DNA of 64,000 nucleotides from Microvirga pudoricolor (GTDB lineage Bacteria > Pseudomonadota > Alphaproteobacteria > Rhizobiales > Beijerinckiaceae), in the NCBI RefSeq assembly GCF_016892705.1, contig NZ_JAFEMB010000001.1:186001-250000 (forward strand), in the 5' to 3' direction. Below are positions 35,365 to 43,895 of the stretch, one piece after another. A program made the position numbers and the translations under genes. Under the pieces are notes generated by a model. It saw only the letters and a list, made by a program, of their open reading frames with translations, made no database searches and had not been told where the DNA came from. How positions within the stretch are numbered: the first letter of the stretch is position 1; each line of letters begins with the position of its first letter.

Positions 35365-36351
35365 ATGGATGGGGATGGCAAGCGACGAACAGCTGTGACG
35401 GCCGAGGCCGTGGCGAACGGGGACCGCGCCGCGCTGGCGCGGGCGATCACGCTCATGGAATCCCGCCGCCCCGACCACCGGGCGGCGGCGCGGGACCTGC
35501 TGCAGACACTCATGCCGCGCACCGGCGCGGCGGTCCGGGTGGGCATCACCGGCGTGCCGGGCGTGGGCAAGTCCACGGCCATCGACAGCCTCGGGAGCCT
35601 GCTCACGGCGCGGGGGCATAAAGTGGCCGTGCTGGCGGTGGATCCGAGCTCGACCCGCACCGGCGGGGCGATCCTAGGCGACAAGACCCGCATGGCCCGG
35701 CTCGCCACCGATCCCGACGCCTTCATCCGCCCCTCCCCGTCCTCCGGGACGCTAGGCGGCGTCGCGGCCAAGACCCGCGAGACCATGCTGCTCTGCGAGG
35801 CGGCGGGCTTCGACGTGATCCTCGTGGAGACCGTGGGCGTCGGCCAGTCGGAGACCGCCGTGGCGGACCTCACCGACTTCTTCCTCGTGCTCATGCTGCC
35901 GGGCGCGGGCGACGAACTCCAGGGCATCAAGAAGGGCATCCTCGAACTCGCCGACATGATCGCCGTCAACAAGGCGGACGACGCGGGGCCTCGGGCGCAG
36001 GCGGCGGCGGCGGAGTACAAGGCGGCGCTGCACATCCTGACTCCGGCCACGTCCGCGTGGACGCCCCCCGTGATGACGATCTCGGGCCTGACGGGCGATG
36101 GGTTGGACGCCCTCTGGGCCAAGGTGCTCGACCACCGCGCCCGCCTCGAGGCCACAGGAGAGCTGGCCGCCAAGCGCCGCGCTCAGGATGCCAAGTGGAT
36201 GTGGGCCCTGGTCGACGAGCGCATGCATCAGAAGATCGCCACCGACGCCGCCCTGCGGGCGCGCCTGCCGGAGATCGAGCGGCAGCTCTCGGGCGGAATC
36301 CTGTCCCCCGATGCCGCCGCCGACGAGATCGCCGTCCTGCTCGGCCTATAG
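35365..36351 (+). CDS. meaB: Methylmalonyl-CoA mutase-associated GTPase MeaB
   Basis: The 328-residue G3E-family GTPase has the P-loop G-V-P-G-V-G-K-S-T, the family motif V-D-P-S-S-T-R-T-G-G-A-I-L-G-D-K, the switch region E-T-V-G-V-G-Q-S-E and the base-recognition N-K-A-D. MeaB protects and reloads methylmalonyl-CoA mutase with intact adenosylcobalamin. Its last six bases overlap the convergent asparaginase gene. It belongs functionally with mutA/mutB although an RTX gene and others lie between. Confidence 0.95.
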   Translation: MDGDGKRRTAVTAEAVANGDRAALARAITLMESRRPDHRAAARDLLQTLMPRTGAAVRVGITGVPGVGKSTAIDSLGSLLTARGHKVAVLAVDPSSTRTGGAILGDKTRMARLATDPDAFIRPSPSSGTLGGVAAKTRETMLLCEAAGFDVILVETVGVGQSETAVADLTDFFLVLMLPGAGDELQGIKKGILELADMIAVNKADDAGPRAQAAAAEYKAALHILTPATSAWTPPVMTISGLTGDGLDALWAKVLDHRARLEATGELAAKRRAQDAKWMWALVDERMHQKIATDAALRARLPEIERQLSGGILSPDAAADEIAVLLGL

Positions 36352-37356
36352 GGACGCGAGCGCCTCGGCGGCGCGCAGGTGGCCGACCTCGATGCCGTTC
36401 CAGTTCTTCAGCACCGGGCGGGCCAGGGATTCCACGGTCGCGAGCTGACCGTTCTTCAGGGTCAGGAAATGCCGCAGGAGTTGCGCCATCGCGACCTCGG
36501 CGGCCCGGCCCGCGCCGTCGTCGATCTTCAGGGCGATGCCGAAGCCCTGTTCCGGCAGGGCCGCGCAGTAGACGCCCTCGGCCCCGACCTTCACGAAGGC
36601 CCGCTCGCCCAGCGATTCCATCAGCACCGTGTCGAAGCGCCCCGTGCCGGCCACCATGAAGGGATGCGCCGCCACGGCCCTGCGGATGCGCTCGGCCGCC
36701 GCCCCGGTGGAGCGGGACAACCCGTGGCCCGACCCGAACTTCGCGAAGGCGAAGGCGAGCGCCGGAAGTGGAATTGCGTAGGTGGGGATCGAGCAACCGT
36801 CGATCCCGGCGATCTCCGGGCCATGGGAGGCGCCGGTCAGGTCCTCGAGCGAGGCGTGCACCGCCTGCTGAACCGGATGGTCCGGCCGGATGTAGCCCGT
36901 GGGATCCTGGCCCGTGCCGCAGGCCAGGCACACGAAGCCCGCGTGCTTGCCGGAGCAGTTGTTGTGCAGGGCGCTCAGCTCCCCGCCAGACCGGGCCAGG
37001 GCGCGGGATGCCGCCTCGCCCATGGGCCAGTGGGTGCCGCATTCGAGGCACCCCGCATCCTGGCCCGCCTTGGACAGCATGCGGGCCGCCGTCTCGGCGT
37101 GCCTGGGCTCGCCCGAATGGGACGCGCAGGCGAGCGCGATCTCGTCGTCGCTCAGCCCCAGCTTGTCCGCCACCCCGCTCTCGACCAGAGGCAAGGTCTG
37201 CAGCGCCTTGACGGCCGAGCGCGGAAAGACCCGGCGCTCCACGTCGCCCAGGCTGAGGACGACGCCGCCATCGGCGTCGATCACGCACACGGCGCCGCGG
37301 TGGCGCGACTCGACGAGCGCGCCTCGGGTGACTTCGACCAGGAAGGGATTATCCAT
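36346..37356 (-). CDS. L-asparaginase, Rhizobium etli type (Asparaginase_II family)
   Basis: The 336-residue enzyme matches the R. etli inducible asparaginase family, unrelated to E. coli AnsA/AnsB. Residues equivalent to its active site are visible: S47 and K50 in F-P-R-S-A-V-K, and the zinc-site residues C134 and K137 (N-N-C-S-G-K-H) and C188 (I-D-G-C-S-I-P). It should hydrolyse asparagine to aspartate and ammonia in the cytoplasm. The start at 37356 begins M-D-N-P-F-L-V-E-V. Confidence 0.9.
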   Translation of the reverse strand: MDNPFLVEVTRGALVESRHRGAVCVIDADGGVVLSLGDVERRVFPRSAVKALQTLPLVESGVADKLGLSDDEIALACASHSGEPRHAETAARMLSKAGQDAGCLECGTHWPMGEAASRALARSGGELSALHNNCSGKHAGFVCLACGTGQDPTGYIRPDHPVQQAVHASLEDLTGASHGPEIAGIDGCSIPTYAIPLPALAFAFAKFGSGHGLSRSTGAAAERIRRAVAAHPFMVAGTGRFDTVLMESLGERAFVKVGAEGVYCAALPEQGFGIALKIDDGAGRAAEVAMAQLLRHFLTLKNGQLATVESLARPVLKNWNGIEVGHLRAAEALASL

Positions 37357-37477
37357 ACGGAATCTCGTTGTGACCGGCGCCTTTTAGGGAGACCGGGCCG
37401 GAAGTCAAATCCCGAACCATCCCTTGCGGCAAACCGCCCGGCCCCTTAAACCTCCCACCTGCGAGAGAGGGATCGTC

Positions 37478-38845
37478 ATGCGCGTAGCGATGATAGGGTC
37501 TGGGTATGTTGGTCTTGTGTCGGGGGCGTGTTTTGCGGATTTCGGGCACGAGGTGTGCTGCGTGGACGTGGACCCGGCCAAGATCGCGGCGCTCCAGGCC
37601 GGCCGCATGCCAATCTACGAGCCCGGCCTGGCCGAGCTGGTGGCCAAGAACGTGCGCGAAGGCCGCCTGACCTTCACCACCGCCCTGGCCGAGCCGGTGG
37701 CTTGCGCCGATGCGGTGTTCATCGCGGTCGGCACCCCCTCGCGCCGCGGCGACGGCCATGCGGATCTGTCCTACGTCCACCAGGCCGCCCGCGACATCGC
37801 CGCGGCCCTGCGCGGCTACACCGTCGTGGTCACCAAATCCACCGTGCCCGTGGGCACCGGCGACGAGGTCGAGCGCATCATCCGCGAGGCCCGGCCTGAC
37901 GCCCGCTTCGACGTGGCCTCCAACCCCGAGTTCCTGCGCGAAGGTGCGGCCATCGCCGACTTCAAGCGCCCCGACCGCATCGTGATCGGGGCCGAGAGCG
38001 AGCCGGCCGTGGACGTGATGACAGCGCTCTACCGTCCGCTTTATCTCAACCAGGCCCCGCTGCTCGTCACCTCGCGCCGCACGGCCGAGCTGACCAAGTA
38101 TGCCGCCAACGCCTTTCTGGCCACCAAGATCACCTTCATCAACGAGATCGCCGACCTGTGCGAGCGGGTGGGCGCCAACGTGCAGGACGTGGCGCGGGGC
38201 ATCGGGCTGGACAACCGCATCGGGTCGAAGTTCCTGCATGCGGGGCCGGGCTATGGCGGCTCGTGCTTTCCCAAGGATACGCTGGCGCTGATCAAGACGG
38301 CGCAGGATTACGCCGCTCCGATCCGGCTGGTGGAGACGGTGGCGTCGGTCAACGAGCAGAGGAAGCGTGCGATGGGCCGCAAGGTGATCGCGGCCTGCGG
38401 CGGGAGCGTGCGGGGCAAGCGGATCGCCATCTTGGGCCTGACGTTCAAGCCCAACACCGACGACATGCGCGATGCGCCCTCGCTTTCGGTGATCGGGGCG
38501 CTGCAGGATGGCGGAGCCGAGATCCGGGCCTATGATCCTGAAGGGATGGAGGCGGCCAAGGCGCTGCTGTCGGGGGTGGGGTATGCGGGCGACCCGTATG
38601 CGTGTGCCGAGGGCGCGGACGCTCTGGTGATCGTGACCGAGTGGGACATGTTCCGGGCGCTCGACCTGACCCGGTTGAAGAGCCTGCTCAAGGCGCCCGT
38701 CATCGTCGACCTGCGCAACGTCTACCGCCCCGACGACATGAAACAAAACGGCTTCCAATATCACAGCATCGGACGTCCCGATGCTGCCGAACAGGCGGAC
38801 GCGGTGAGCGACACCACGGCGCCGCGCCTCATCACGACGCCCTGA
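37478..38845 (+). CDS. ugd: UDP-glucose 6-dehydrogenase
   Basis: The 455-residue enzyme oxidises UDP-glucose to UDP-glucuronate, a precursor for exopolysaccharide and other surface glycans. The NAD-binding start M-R-V-A-M-I-G-S-G-Y-V-G-L-V-S-G is at the N-terminus, and the catalytic cysteine is C263 in G-Y-G-G-S-C-F-P-K-D. The C-terminal UDP-binding domain follows (L-T-F-K-P-N-T-D-D-M-R). The ATG at 37478 lies directly before the Rossmann strand; a TTG further up has no support. A RAM-domain gene follows after 19 bases. Confidence 0.97.
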   Translation: MRVAMIGSGYVGLVSGACFADFGHEVCCVDVDPAKIAALQAGRMPIYEPGLAELVAKNVREGRLTFTTALAEPVACADAVFIAVGTPSRRGDGHADLSYVHQAARDIAAALRGYTVVVTKSTVPVGTGDEVERIIREARPDARFDVASNPEFLREGAAIADFKRPDRIVIGAESEPAVDVMTALYRPLYLNQAPLLVTSRRTAELTKYAANAFLATKITFINEIADLCERVGANVQDVARGIGLDNRIGSKFLHAGPGYGGSCFPKDTLALIKTAQDYAAPIRLVETVASVNEQRKRAMGRKVIAACGGSVRGKRIAILGLTFKPNTDDMRDAPSLSVIGALQDGGAEIRAYDPEGMEAAKALLSGVGYAGDPYACAEGADALVIVTEWDMFRALDLTRLKSLLKAPVIVDLRNVYRPDDMKQNGFQYHSIGRPDAAEQADAVSDTTAPRLITTP

Positions 38846-38864
38846 ACATATCCGGAGTCAGCCG

Positions 38865-39101
38865 ATGCAGACCTTTTTCGTCGAGATCAAATGCAAGCTC
38901 GGGCGAACCTACAGCGTGGCGAGCAAGCTCGCCGACCGGGAGATCGCGTCCGAGATCTACTCGACGGCCGGCAATTACGACATCCTGGCGAAGTTCCACG
39001 TGGATGACGAGGTGGATATCGGCCATTTCATCGCCGAGAACGTGCAAAGCATCGACGAGATCGCCGACACGCACACCATCATCACGTTCAAGGCATTCTA
39101 G
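38865..39101 (+). CDS. Stand-alone Lrp/AsnC ligand-binding (RAM) domain protein
   Basis: This 78-residue protein consists only of the RAM/AsnC effector domain (E-I-K-C-K-L-G-R-T-Y, then E-I-Y-S-T-A-G-N-Y-D-I-L-A-K and T-H-T-I-I-T-F-K-A-F). There is no helix-turn-helix. Such single-domain proteins form amino-acid-binding dimers or larger assemblies and may tune other Lrp-type regulators. It is probably co-transcribed with ugd. Confidence 0.88.
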   Translation: MQTFFVEIKCKLGRTYSVASKLADREIASEIYSTAGNYDILAKFHVDDEVDIGHFIAENVQSIDEIADTHTIITFKAF

Positions 39102-39170
39102 CGCCGGTCCTGTTGGAGAGGTCGCGCCGGAACACGGCCTCACGCCACGCTGGATCCTGAGGTCACAGGC

Positions 39171-40256
39171 CTATTCCACCGACGCGGTCGCTTCCATGCG
39201 GCGTCCCGCGAACTGGGACGGAGGAGCGATCCGCAACGCCATGCTGTCGTAGCGGTCGAGGCGGCGGACGATCTTGCTGTCGATCTTGTCGTAGAACTCG
39301 GCCAGCGACACCGCGCGGCGGCGCTTGCCCTGCCGCTCCGTGAACAGGCCCTGATTGGCCCTCGCGGCCTTCGGGAAGAGCTTCGACGCCGCGGTGTTGG
39401 GCTCCGCGTCCAGGGCCTGCAGGAACTTCACCGCACTGTTGGCGCCCAGGAAATGGGCGATGTAGAGCTCCGTCTCGGCCAACTCGCGCTCGCCGTCCTC
39501 GCGAAGGGCCTTCTCCACATCCTTGATCAGCTCACCCGCCATGAGGGCCGAGAAGTAGGGATCGCGGCGCAGGCCCATGACCCAGCCCCGGTCCTTCTCG
39601 TTGATGAGCACCGCCTCGCCGTCCACCATCTTGAGGGCGGCGGACGCCGCCCCGAAGCCGTAATCGGCCGCATGGTTGAAGACCGTCTCGAGCCAGGTGC
39701 TGTCGATGAACTGGAACAGGCCTTCCGCCGACGAGGTGGAAGCCTTGGCGGCCGGCAGCAGGCTCGACTCCACGTCGGCCAAGGTGACCATGTAGGAGGG
39801 GTCGACCCCTGTCGTGTGGGCGGCGTTGAGGATGGTGTGCAGCAGCCAGCGCGGAACGTTGCGCCCCCCGAAGGGCACGACCTCGTCCATGTCCAGCATG
39901 GAATCCGCGTCCGTCAGCGTCAGCGGCGTCCCCTTCAGGGGAGCAGGCTCGGCCTTGGGAACCTGGCGGATCATCGCGAAAGCGCCGTCCAGGATCGACT
40001 CGAACAGGGTGGGATCCTGGCTCAGGGCGGGCTGGAAAAGATCCACCCGGGCCGAGGCCAGGGGATCGCGGTGGACGAAACGGGAGGGCGTCGTGGCCAC
40101 GGCGGCCGGTCCTGCCGTCATGCCCTGGAAACCAATCATTAATCCCAGGGCGAGTATGGTCTTGAGGGTTCGGCGCTTGGCTGAACGCTTGAGGTGACGT
40201 GCGCCCTGCACGGGACGCGGTACCGCGTGAAGCGGCACTTTCGCCGTTGCCATCAT
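39171..40256 (-). CDS. Lytic transglycosylase (SLT domain) family protein
   Basis: The 361-residue protein has a basic N-terminal head and a hydrophobic export segment (about residues 32-52). The SLT-like catalytic core shows V-D-P-S-Y-M-V-T-L-A-D-V-E-S-S (E as probable catalytic acid) and S-S-A-E-G-L-F-Q-F-I-D-S-T-W, then Y-I-A-H-F-L-G. It is expected to cleave peptidoglycan glycan strands in the periplasm. Start choice is uncertain: ATG codons at 40256, 40253 and 40316 are in frame and none has a strong ribosome-binding site. Confidence 0.82.
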   Translation of the reverse strand: MMATAKVPLHAVPRPVQGARHLKRSAKRRTLKTILALGLMIGFQGMTAGPAAVATTPSRFVHRDPLASARVDLFQPALSQDPTLFESILDGAFAMIRQVPKAEPAPLKGTPLTLTDADSMLDMDEVVPFGGRNVPRWLLHTILNAAHTTGVDPSYMVTLADVESSLLPAAKASTSSAEGLFQFIDSTWLETVFNHAADYGFGAASAALKMVDGEAVLINEKDRGWVMGLRRDPYFSALMAGELIKDVEKALREDGERELAETELYIAHFLGANSAVKFLQALDAEPNTAASKLFPKAARANQGLFTERQGKRRRAVSLAEFYDKIDSKIVRRLDRYDSMALRIAPPSQFAGRRMEATASVE

Positions 40257-40400
40257 CGATTGTCCCGCTCGACCCGTCAGATGGCGGATCGATCCCTTGT
40301 TTTGTTCTGGGACCATGGTTGGCCGCAGGATGTGGCCAGAATCGGACAGCTTGACCGTAAAAATCGCGTCAAATTGACGTTTTTTGGGGAAAACCGATAA

Positions 40401-40425
40401 GAAAAGGCTCCCACGCCGGGGAGCC
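40401..40425 (-). terminator. Intrinsic terminator of the cNMP-binding/ABC operon
   Basis: On the minus strand GGCTCCC and GGGAGCC form a seven-base stem with a short loop, followed by TTTTC. It lies about 30 bases after the stop of the cyclic-nucleotide-binding gene. Confidence 0.8.
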
Positions 40426-40455
40426 TCGCAGTCTTTTTAGGACTTTGTTCACATT

Positions 40456-40902
40456 TCAGGACTTGGCTTGCGCCACGAGTTGGGCGTTGGTGCGCTCCAG
40501 GCGGTCGGCCAGTTCCCGCATCACCGCCAGGGCGATTTGCGGAAACTGCGCCAGCAATTCCAGGAAGACCCGTTTGTCGATCCTGAGCGCCGTGGTCTGT
40601 TCGGCCGCCATGATGGTGGCGGATCGGGGCGATTCCGACAGGATGCCCATCTCGCCCACGAGGGCATTGCCGCCGAGCTCCGCCACCTTGATCTCACCGC
40701 CGGGCGTGTCGAGGAGCACATGGGCGCTCCCGTCGAGGATCAGATAGGCGGCGTCGGACGCGTCCCCTTGCGAGAAGAAGCGCTGGCCGCCGGAATATTG
40801 AACGCGCTCGCTCGTGAAGGCCAACAGCTTCAGACGGGCGGGATCGATGTCGCGGAACATCGGCACCTGCCGCAAGGATTGGACTTCGGACTCAAGCGTC
40901 AT
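40456..40902 (-). CDS. Single-domain cyclic-nucleotide-binding protein
   Basis: The 148-residue protein is a lone cNMP-binding domain without a DNA-binding or kinase partner. The phosphate-binding cassette is intact: V-G-E-M-G-I-L-S-E-S-P-R-S-A-T, with the glutamate and arginine that contact the ribose and cyclic phosphate. A C-terminal helix (L-A-D-R-L-E-R-T-N-A-Q-L) could mediate dimerisation or partner binding. Its start overlaps the stop of the upstream ABC gene by four bases (ATGA), so the two proteins are probably made in fixed ratio and may interact. Confidence 0.9.
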   Translation of the reverse strand: MTLESEVQSLRQVPMFRDIDPARLKLLAFTSERVQYSGGQRFFSQGDASDAAYLILDGSAHVLLDTPGGEIKVAELGGNALVGEMGILSESPRSATIMAAEQTTALRIDKRVFLELLAQFPQIALAVMRELADRLERTNAQLVAQAKS

Positions 40903-43604
40903 GCTACTTCTCCTGCCAGCTCCGCATCGTCCGCAGGCGCCTTGGCCTTGTCCGACGAGCGTTCGCTTTCTTCTGTCGTAACCTGTCCCCTACGGAAACG
41001 CATCCGGATATCGAAGCCTTTGGCCTGCGTTTCGTTCGAAAGAACCATGAATAAGCTGCGATCCTCAACCATTTCGATGAGGAGTCCGATCAGCGCCTGG
41101 ACGCGTGTCTCGTCGAAGGGCGCCAACGCGCCGTCGACGATGAGGATGTCGGGTTTCTTCACGAGGCAGCGGACGAGGTTGATGCTCGCCCGTTGCTGGG
41201 TGTCGAGGAGCCGTCCGGCGGTGCCGACCTGGTAGCCGAGGCCGATGCGCTGCACGTCCTCCACCAGTCCGAGGTCCCGCAACACGTTGGACACCGCCTC
41301 GGCTACGCGATTCTGGGCGTTCGCCACGTTGTAGCTGATCCGGCCGAAGAGCAGGTTGTCCCGCAGGGGAGCCGGGGGGCAGATGCGATCGGGATCGTAG
41401 AATTCCACGGTCGGGCCGTTCAGCGCCTCCAGGGTCTGGCGCACGATGCCCCGGGCCCGCACGAGGCGGACCTTGAAGTTGTCGTCGAGCAGCCCCAAGC
41501 GATGGCGGGTCTCGATATAGGCGAGCGGCAGCGACAGCAGGCGGATCCCATCCTCGTGCGTGCGGCCTCCGGAGGCGTTCCGGCGCAGGATCGCCTCGAA
41601 ATCGTCGAGCTCGTCGGCGCCGATGAAGGAGAATTGCTGGAACAGGGGATGCCCCGGCGGAATCCCCTCGAAGATCTCCGTCATGGTCTCGGCGATCTGG
41701 AGCCCCATGTCGGTCAGCTCTTCGACGAGGCCGGCCCGGTCGAGGGCGCTGCGGAAATACTTGTTCTCGGACAGGTTGCGGCCCACGAAATCATCCGCGA
41801 CGGGCACCCCGAAGAGCAGGTTCTCGGCGATGGTGGCCTGGTTGTTGTAGCGGCGCGCGTCGAAATGCTCGACGAGGTCCTTCATGCCGTCGGCCTGGAA
41901 GGCCTCGAACAGGCGCCGGCGTGCCTCGATCAGGCGCTCCGCCAGTTCCGGCTCGCTCTCGAGGTCCGGGCGTCCGGCGAGGCCGAACCGGTAAAGGTCG
42001 TTGCTCAGACCGATCCGGTCGAGGAGCCCTATGAAGATGCCATCGAGCTCCCTGGCGTCGGAGGCGCCCACCGAGCGGTAGTCGATCCAGTCGTTTCCGA
42101 TGCTCTCGACCGGGTTGCCGGTGCGCTTGGCCTCGGAGATCCGGCGCTCCTCCTCCCGGTCCGCGTCGGCGTCCGACCCCGCCGGAGCCGCCCGCAGGCC
42201 ATAGACCAGGTTGTCCCGGATGCTGCCGGGAAAGAGCGTGGGGTCGGTTCCCGCATAGGCCATGCGCCGCCCGATGATCCCGACCGGCAGCCGGGTGAGG
42301 TCCCGCTCGCCGATGCGGATCTGGCCCGTGAAGGACGGCAGTCGCCCGGCGATGATCCGGGCAAGCGAGCTTGCGGCGGCCGTGCCGTCGGAGATCAGGC
42401 CGATCCGGGCCGGCAGGGTCGCCGAGAAGGAAGCGTTGTCGATGATCGTGCCCCCATGGGGGTCCGCCACGTTGATGCCCTCGGCCGTGAGCGGGCCGGT
42501 GAGCGGCGCGTCCTCGACCGCGCGCTCCATCTCGTTGAGCGGGATCAGCCGCTCCGGGGCGAAGTGCTGCACGACCTGGTCGTATTTCACCTGCACGTCG
42601 AGGCGCTGCTGGTCCCAGTCGATCAGCTCCTTGAGGGGCGGCGGCAGTTCCCGGTAGGCATTGATGACCGCCACGAGCTGACCGATGTCCAGGGTCCCGC
42701 GCAGGGCGAAGAAGCCGCCGACCACGTAGAACAGGAACGGCGTCATCTGGGCCAGCAGGTTGTTCAGGAATTTCACCATGAACTTCCTGTTGTAGATCTT
42801 CAGGCGGATGTCGAAGAGCCCGAACAGGCGGTGGCCGATTTCGGCCTGCTCCCAGCGCTGCGCATTGTGAACATGCACGACCTCGATGCCGTCGAGCACT
42901 TCGGCGATGCGGCCCGCGAGTTCGCGCGAGGCGAGCTGGCGCTGGCGCCCGAGCTTCAGGAGCTCCCGGCGCAGGCGGGGAATCACCGTGAACTGGACCG
43001 CGATCATGGCCACGGCCATCAGGCCGAGCCAGACGTTCTGCACCATGATGAAGACGAGGGCCGTGATGGCCTGGAAGCCCAGGAAGACCGGCGTGATGAA
43101 GGCATCGCCGATGAAGCCGCCGATGGGCTCCACCTCGTCCTTGATGATGGTGGCGGTCTCGGAGGACTTGACGGTCCGCAGCGCCTCCGGCGTGAAGCGC
43201 AGGACCATGGAGAACAGGCTGAAGCGCATGCGGCGCAGCATGCGTTCTCCCAGGGCGCCCTTCGCGACGTTGATCCAGTACTTGAACGCGCCGTTGATGA
43301 GAACGAAGACCAGGAAAAGGCAGGACAGACCAACCAGGAGCCCGATGCGGCCCACCTGGAAGCCCTCGAAGATGTTCAGGGTCGCGCCCCCGAGCCAGGA
43401 CGGGAGCTGGTAGACCATCCGCAGGAAGGGCGCGGTCATCTGCCCGTCCTTGAATGCCTGGCCCTGGATGGCCTCGTTCACGATCTGGCGCGGCAGATCC
43501 AGGGACATGAAGTAGAACGGCTGGGACGCCAGAACGACGCCGCAGACGAGCAACTGATCCCTTTTCGAGTGCGTCCAGATATACCGGAAGAGGCTCTTAT
43601 CCAT
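40899..43604 (-). CDS. ABC-exporter-like protein with a degenerate, expanded nucleotide-binding domain
   Basis: The 901-residue protein has an ABC exporter-type membrane domain (about residues 15-330, hydrophobic segments including ~80-110, ~170-205 and ~285-310). The following domain looks like an exporter ATPase that has lost its chemistry. The Walker A site reads L-I-S-D-G-T-A-A-A-S-S-L (404-414), without lysine. The Q-loop strand is M-A-Y-A-G-T-D-P-T-L-F. The signature is L-L-D-T-Q-Q-R-A (799-806). Walker B is I-L-I-V-D824-G825, glycine replacing the catalytic glutamate. The H-loop is V-L-S-N-E. About 290 extra residues lie between the two halves, with three copies of an R/A-D/E-N-L-x-F/Y-G motif near 462-469, 591-599 and 747-754. 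ATP hydrolysis is very unlikely. Frame integrity over 2.7 kb argues that it is functional. Confidence 0.88.
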   Translation of the reverse strand: MDKSLFRYIWTHSKRDQLLVCGVVLASQPFYFMSLDLPRQIVNEAIQGQAFKDGQMTAPFLRMVYQLPSWLGGATLNIFEGFQVGRIGLLVGLSCLFLVFVLINGAFKYWINVAKGALGERMLRRMRFSLFSMVLRFTPEALRTVKSSETATIIKDEVEPIGGFIGDAFITPVFLGFQAITALVFIMVQNVWLGLMAVAMIAVQFTVIPRLRRELLKLGRQRQLASRELAGRIAEVLDGIEVVHVHNAQRWEQAEIGHRLFGLFDIRLKIYNRKFMVKFLNNLLAQMTPFLFYVVGGFFALRGTLDIGQLVAVINAYRELPPPLKELIDWDQQRLDVQVKYDQVVQHFAPERLIPLNEMERAVEDAPLTGPLTAEGINVADPHGGTIIDNASFSATLPARIGLISDGTAAASSLARIIAGRLPSFTGQIRIGERDLTRLPVGIIGRRMAYAGTDPTLFPGSIRDNLVYGLRAAPAGSDADADREEERRISEAKRTGNPVESIGNDWIDYRSVGASDARELDGIFIGLLDRIGLSNDLYRFGLAGRPDLESEPELAERLIEARRRLFEAFQADGMKDLVEHFDARRYNNQATIAENLLFGVPVADDFVGRNLSENKYFRSALDRAGLVEELTDMGLQIAETMTEIFEGIPPGHPLFQQFSFIGADELDDFEAILRRNASGGRTHEDGIRLLSLPLAYIETRHRLGLLDDNFKVRLVRARGIVRQTLEALNGPTVEFYDPDRICPPAPLRDNLLFGRISYNVANAQNRVAEAVSNVLRDLGLVEDVQRIGLGYQVGTAGRLLDTQQRASINLVRCLVKKPDILIVDGALAPFDETRVQALIGLLIEMVEDRSLFMVLSNETQAKGFDIRMRFRRGQVTTEESERSSDKAKAPADDAELAGEVA

Positions 43605-43895
43605 CAGAACAACGTTACCACCGACGAACCCTTGCGCGATACCTCTTTCCGGTTTTGACTAAGGCCATCGCTGATGAGGTGGGGAAAACCATAGAGGGGG
43701 CGTCCCCGCCGTCAATGAGACCCTGGAGCCGAACGGGCGAAACGGCTACCGCGTTGTCATGGAATTGTGAGGCTCGGCAGGGACAAAAAAGCCCGATTCC
43801 CGTACCATGCGGGGATCGGATGGGCGTGACGGGGCGGCTGAAACGCCGGCCCGCATACCGAGGATGCAGGTCGCGGATCCGGGAGAGGCCAGGTT
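43605..43895. other. Divergent intergenic region between the pseudo-ABC and glycosyltransferase operons
   Basis: These 291 bases must contain promoters for both divergent operons. No recognisable operator, repeat or small gene was found. The 3' end carries GGGAGAGG, the ribosome-binding site of the first glycosyltransferase. Confidence 0.6.

Noticed and set aside
41193..43658. 821-residue open frame antisense to the pseudo-ABC gene
   Set aside because: Long antisense frames are common in GC-rich DNA; the translation is rich in Asp, Glu, His, Arg and Gly with no membrane or domain pattern, and the opposite strand encodes a clear ABC-type protein.
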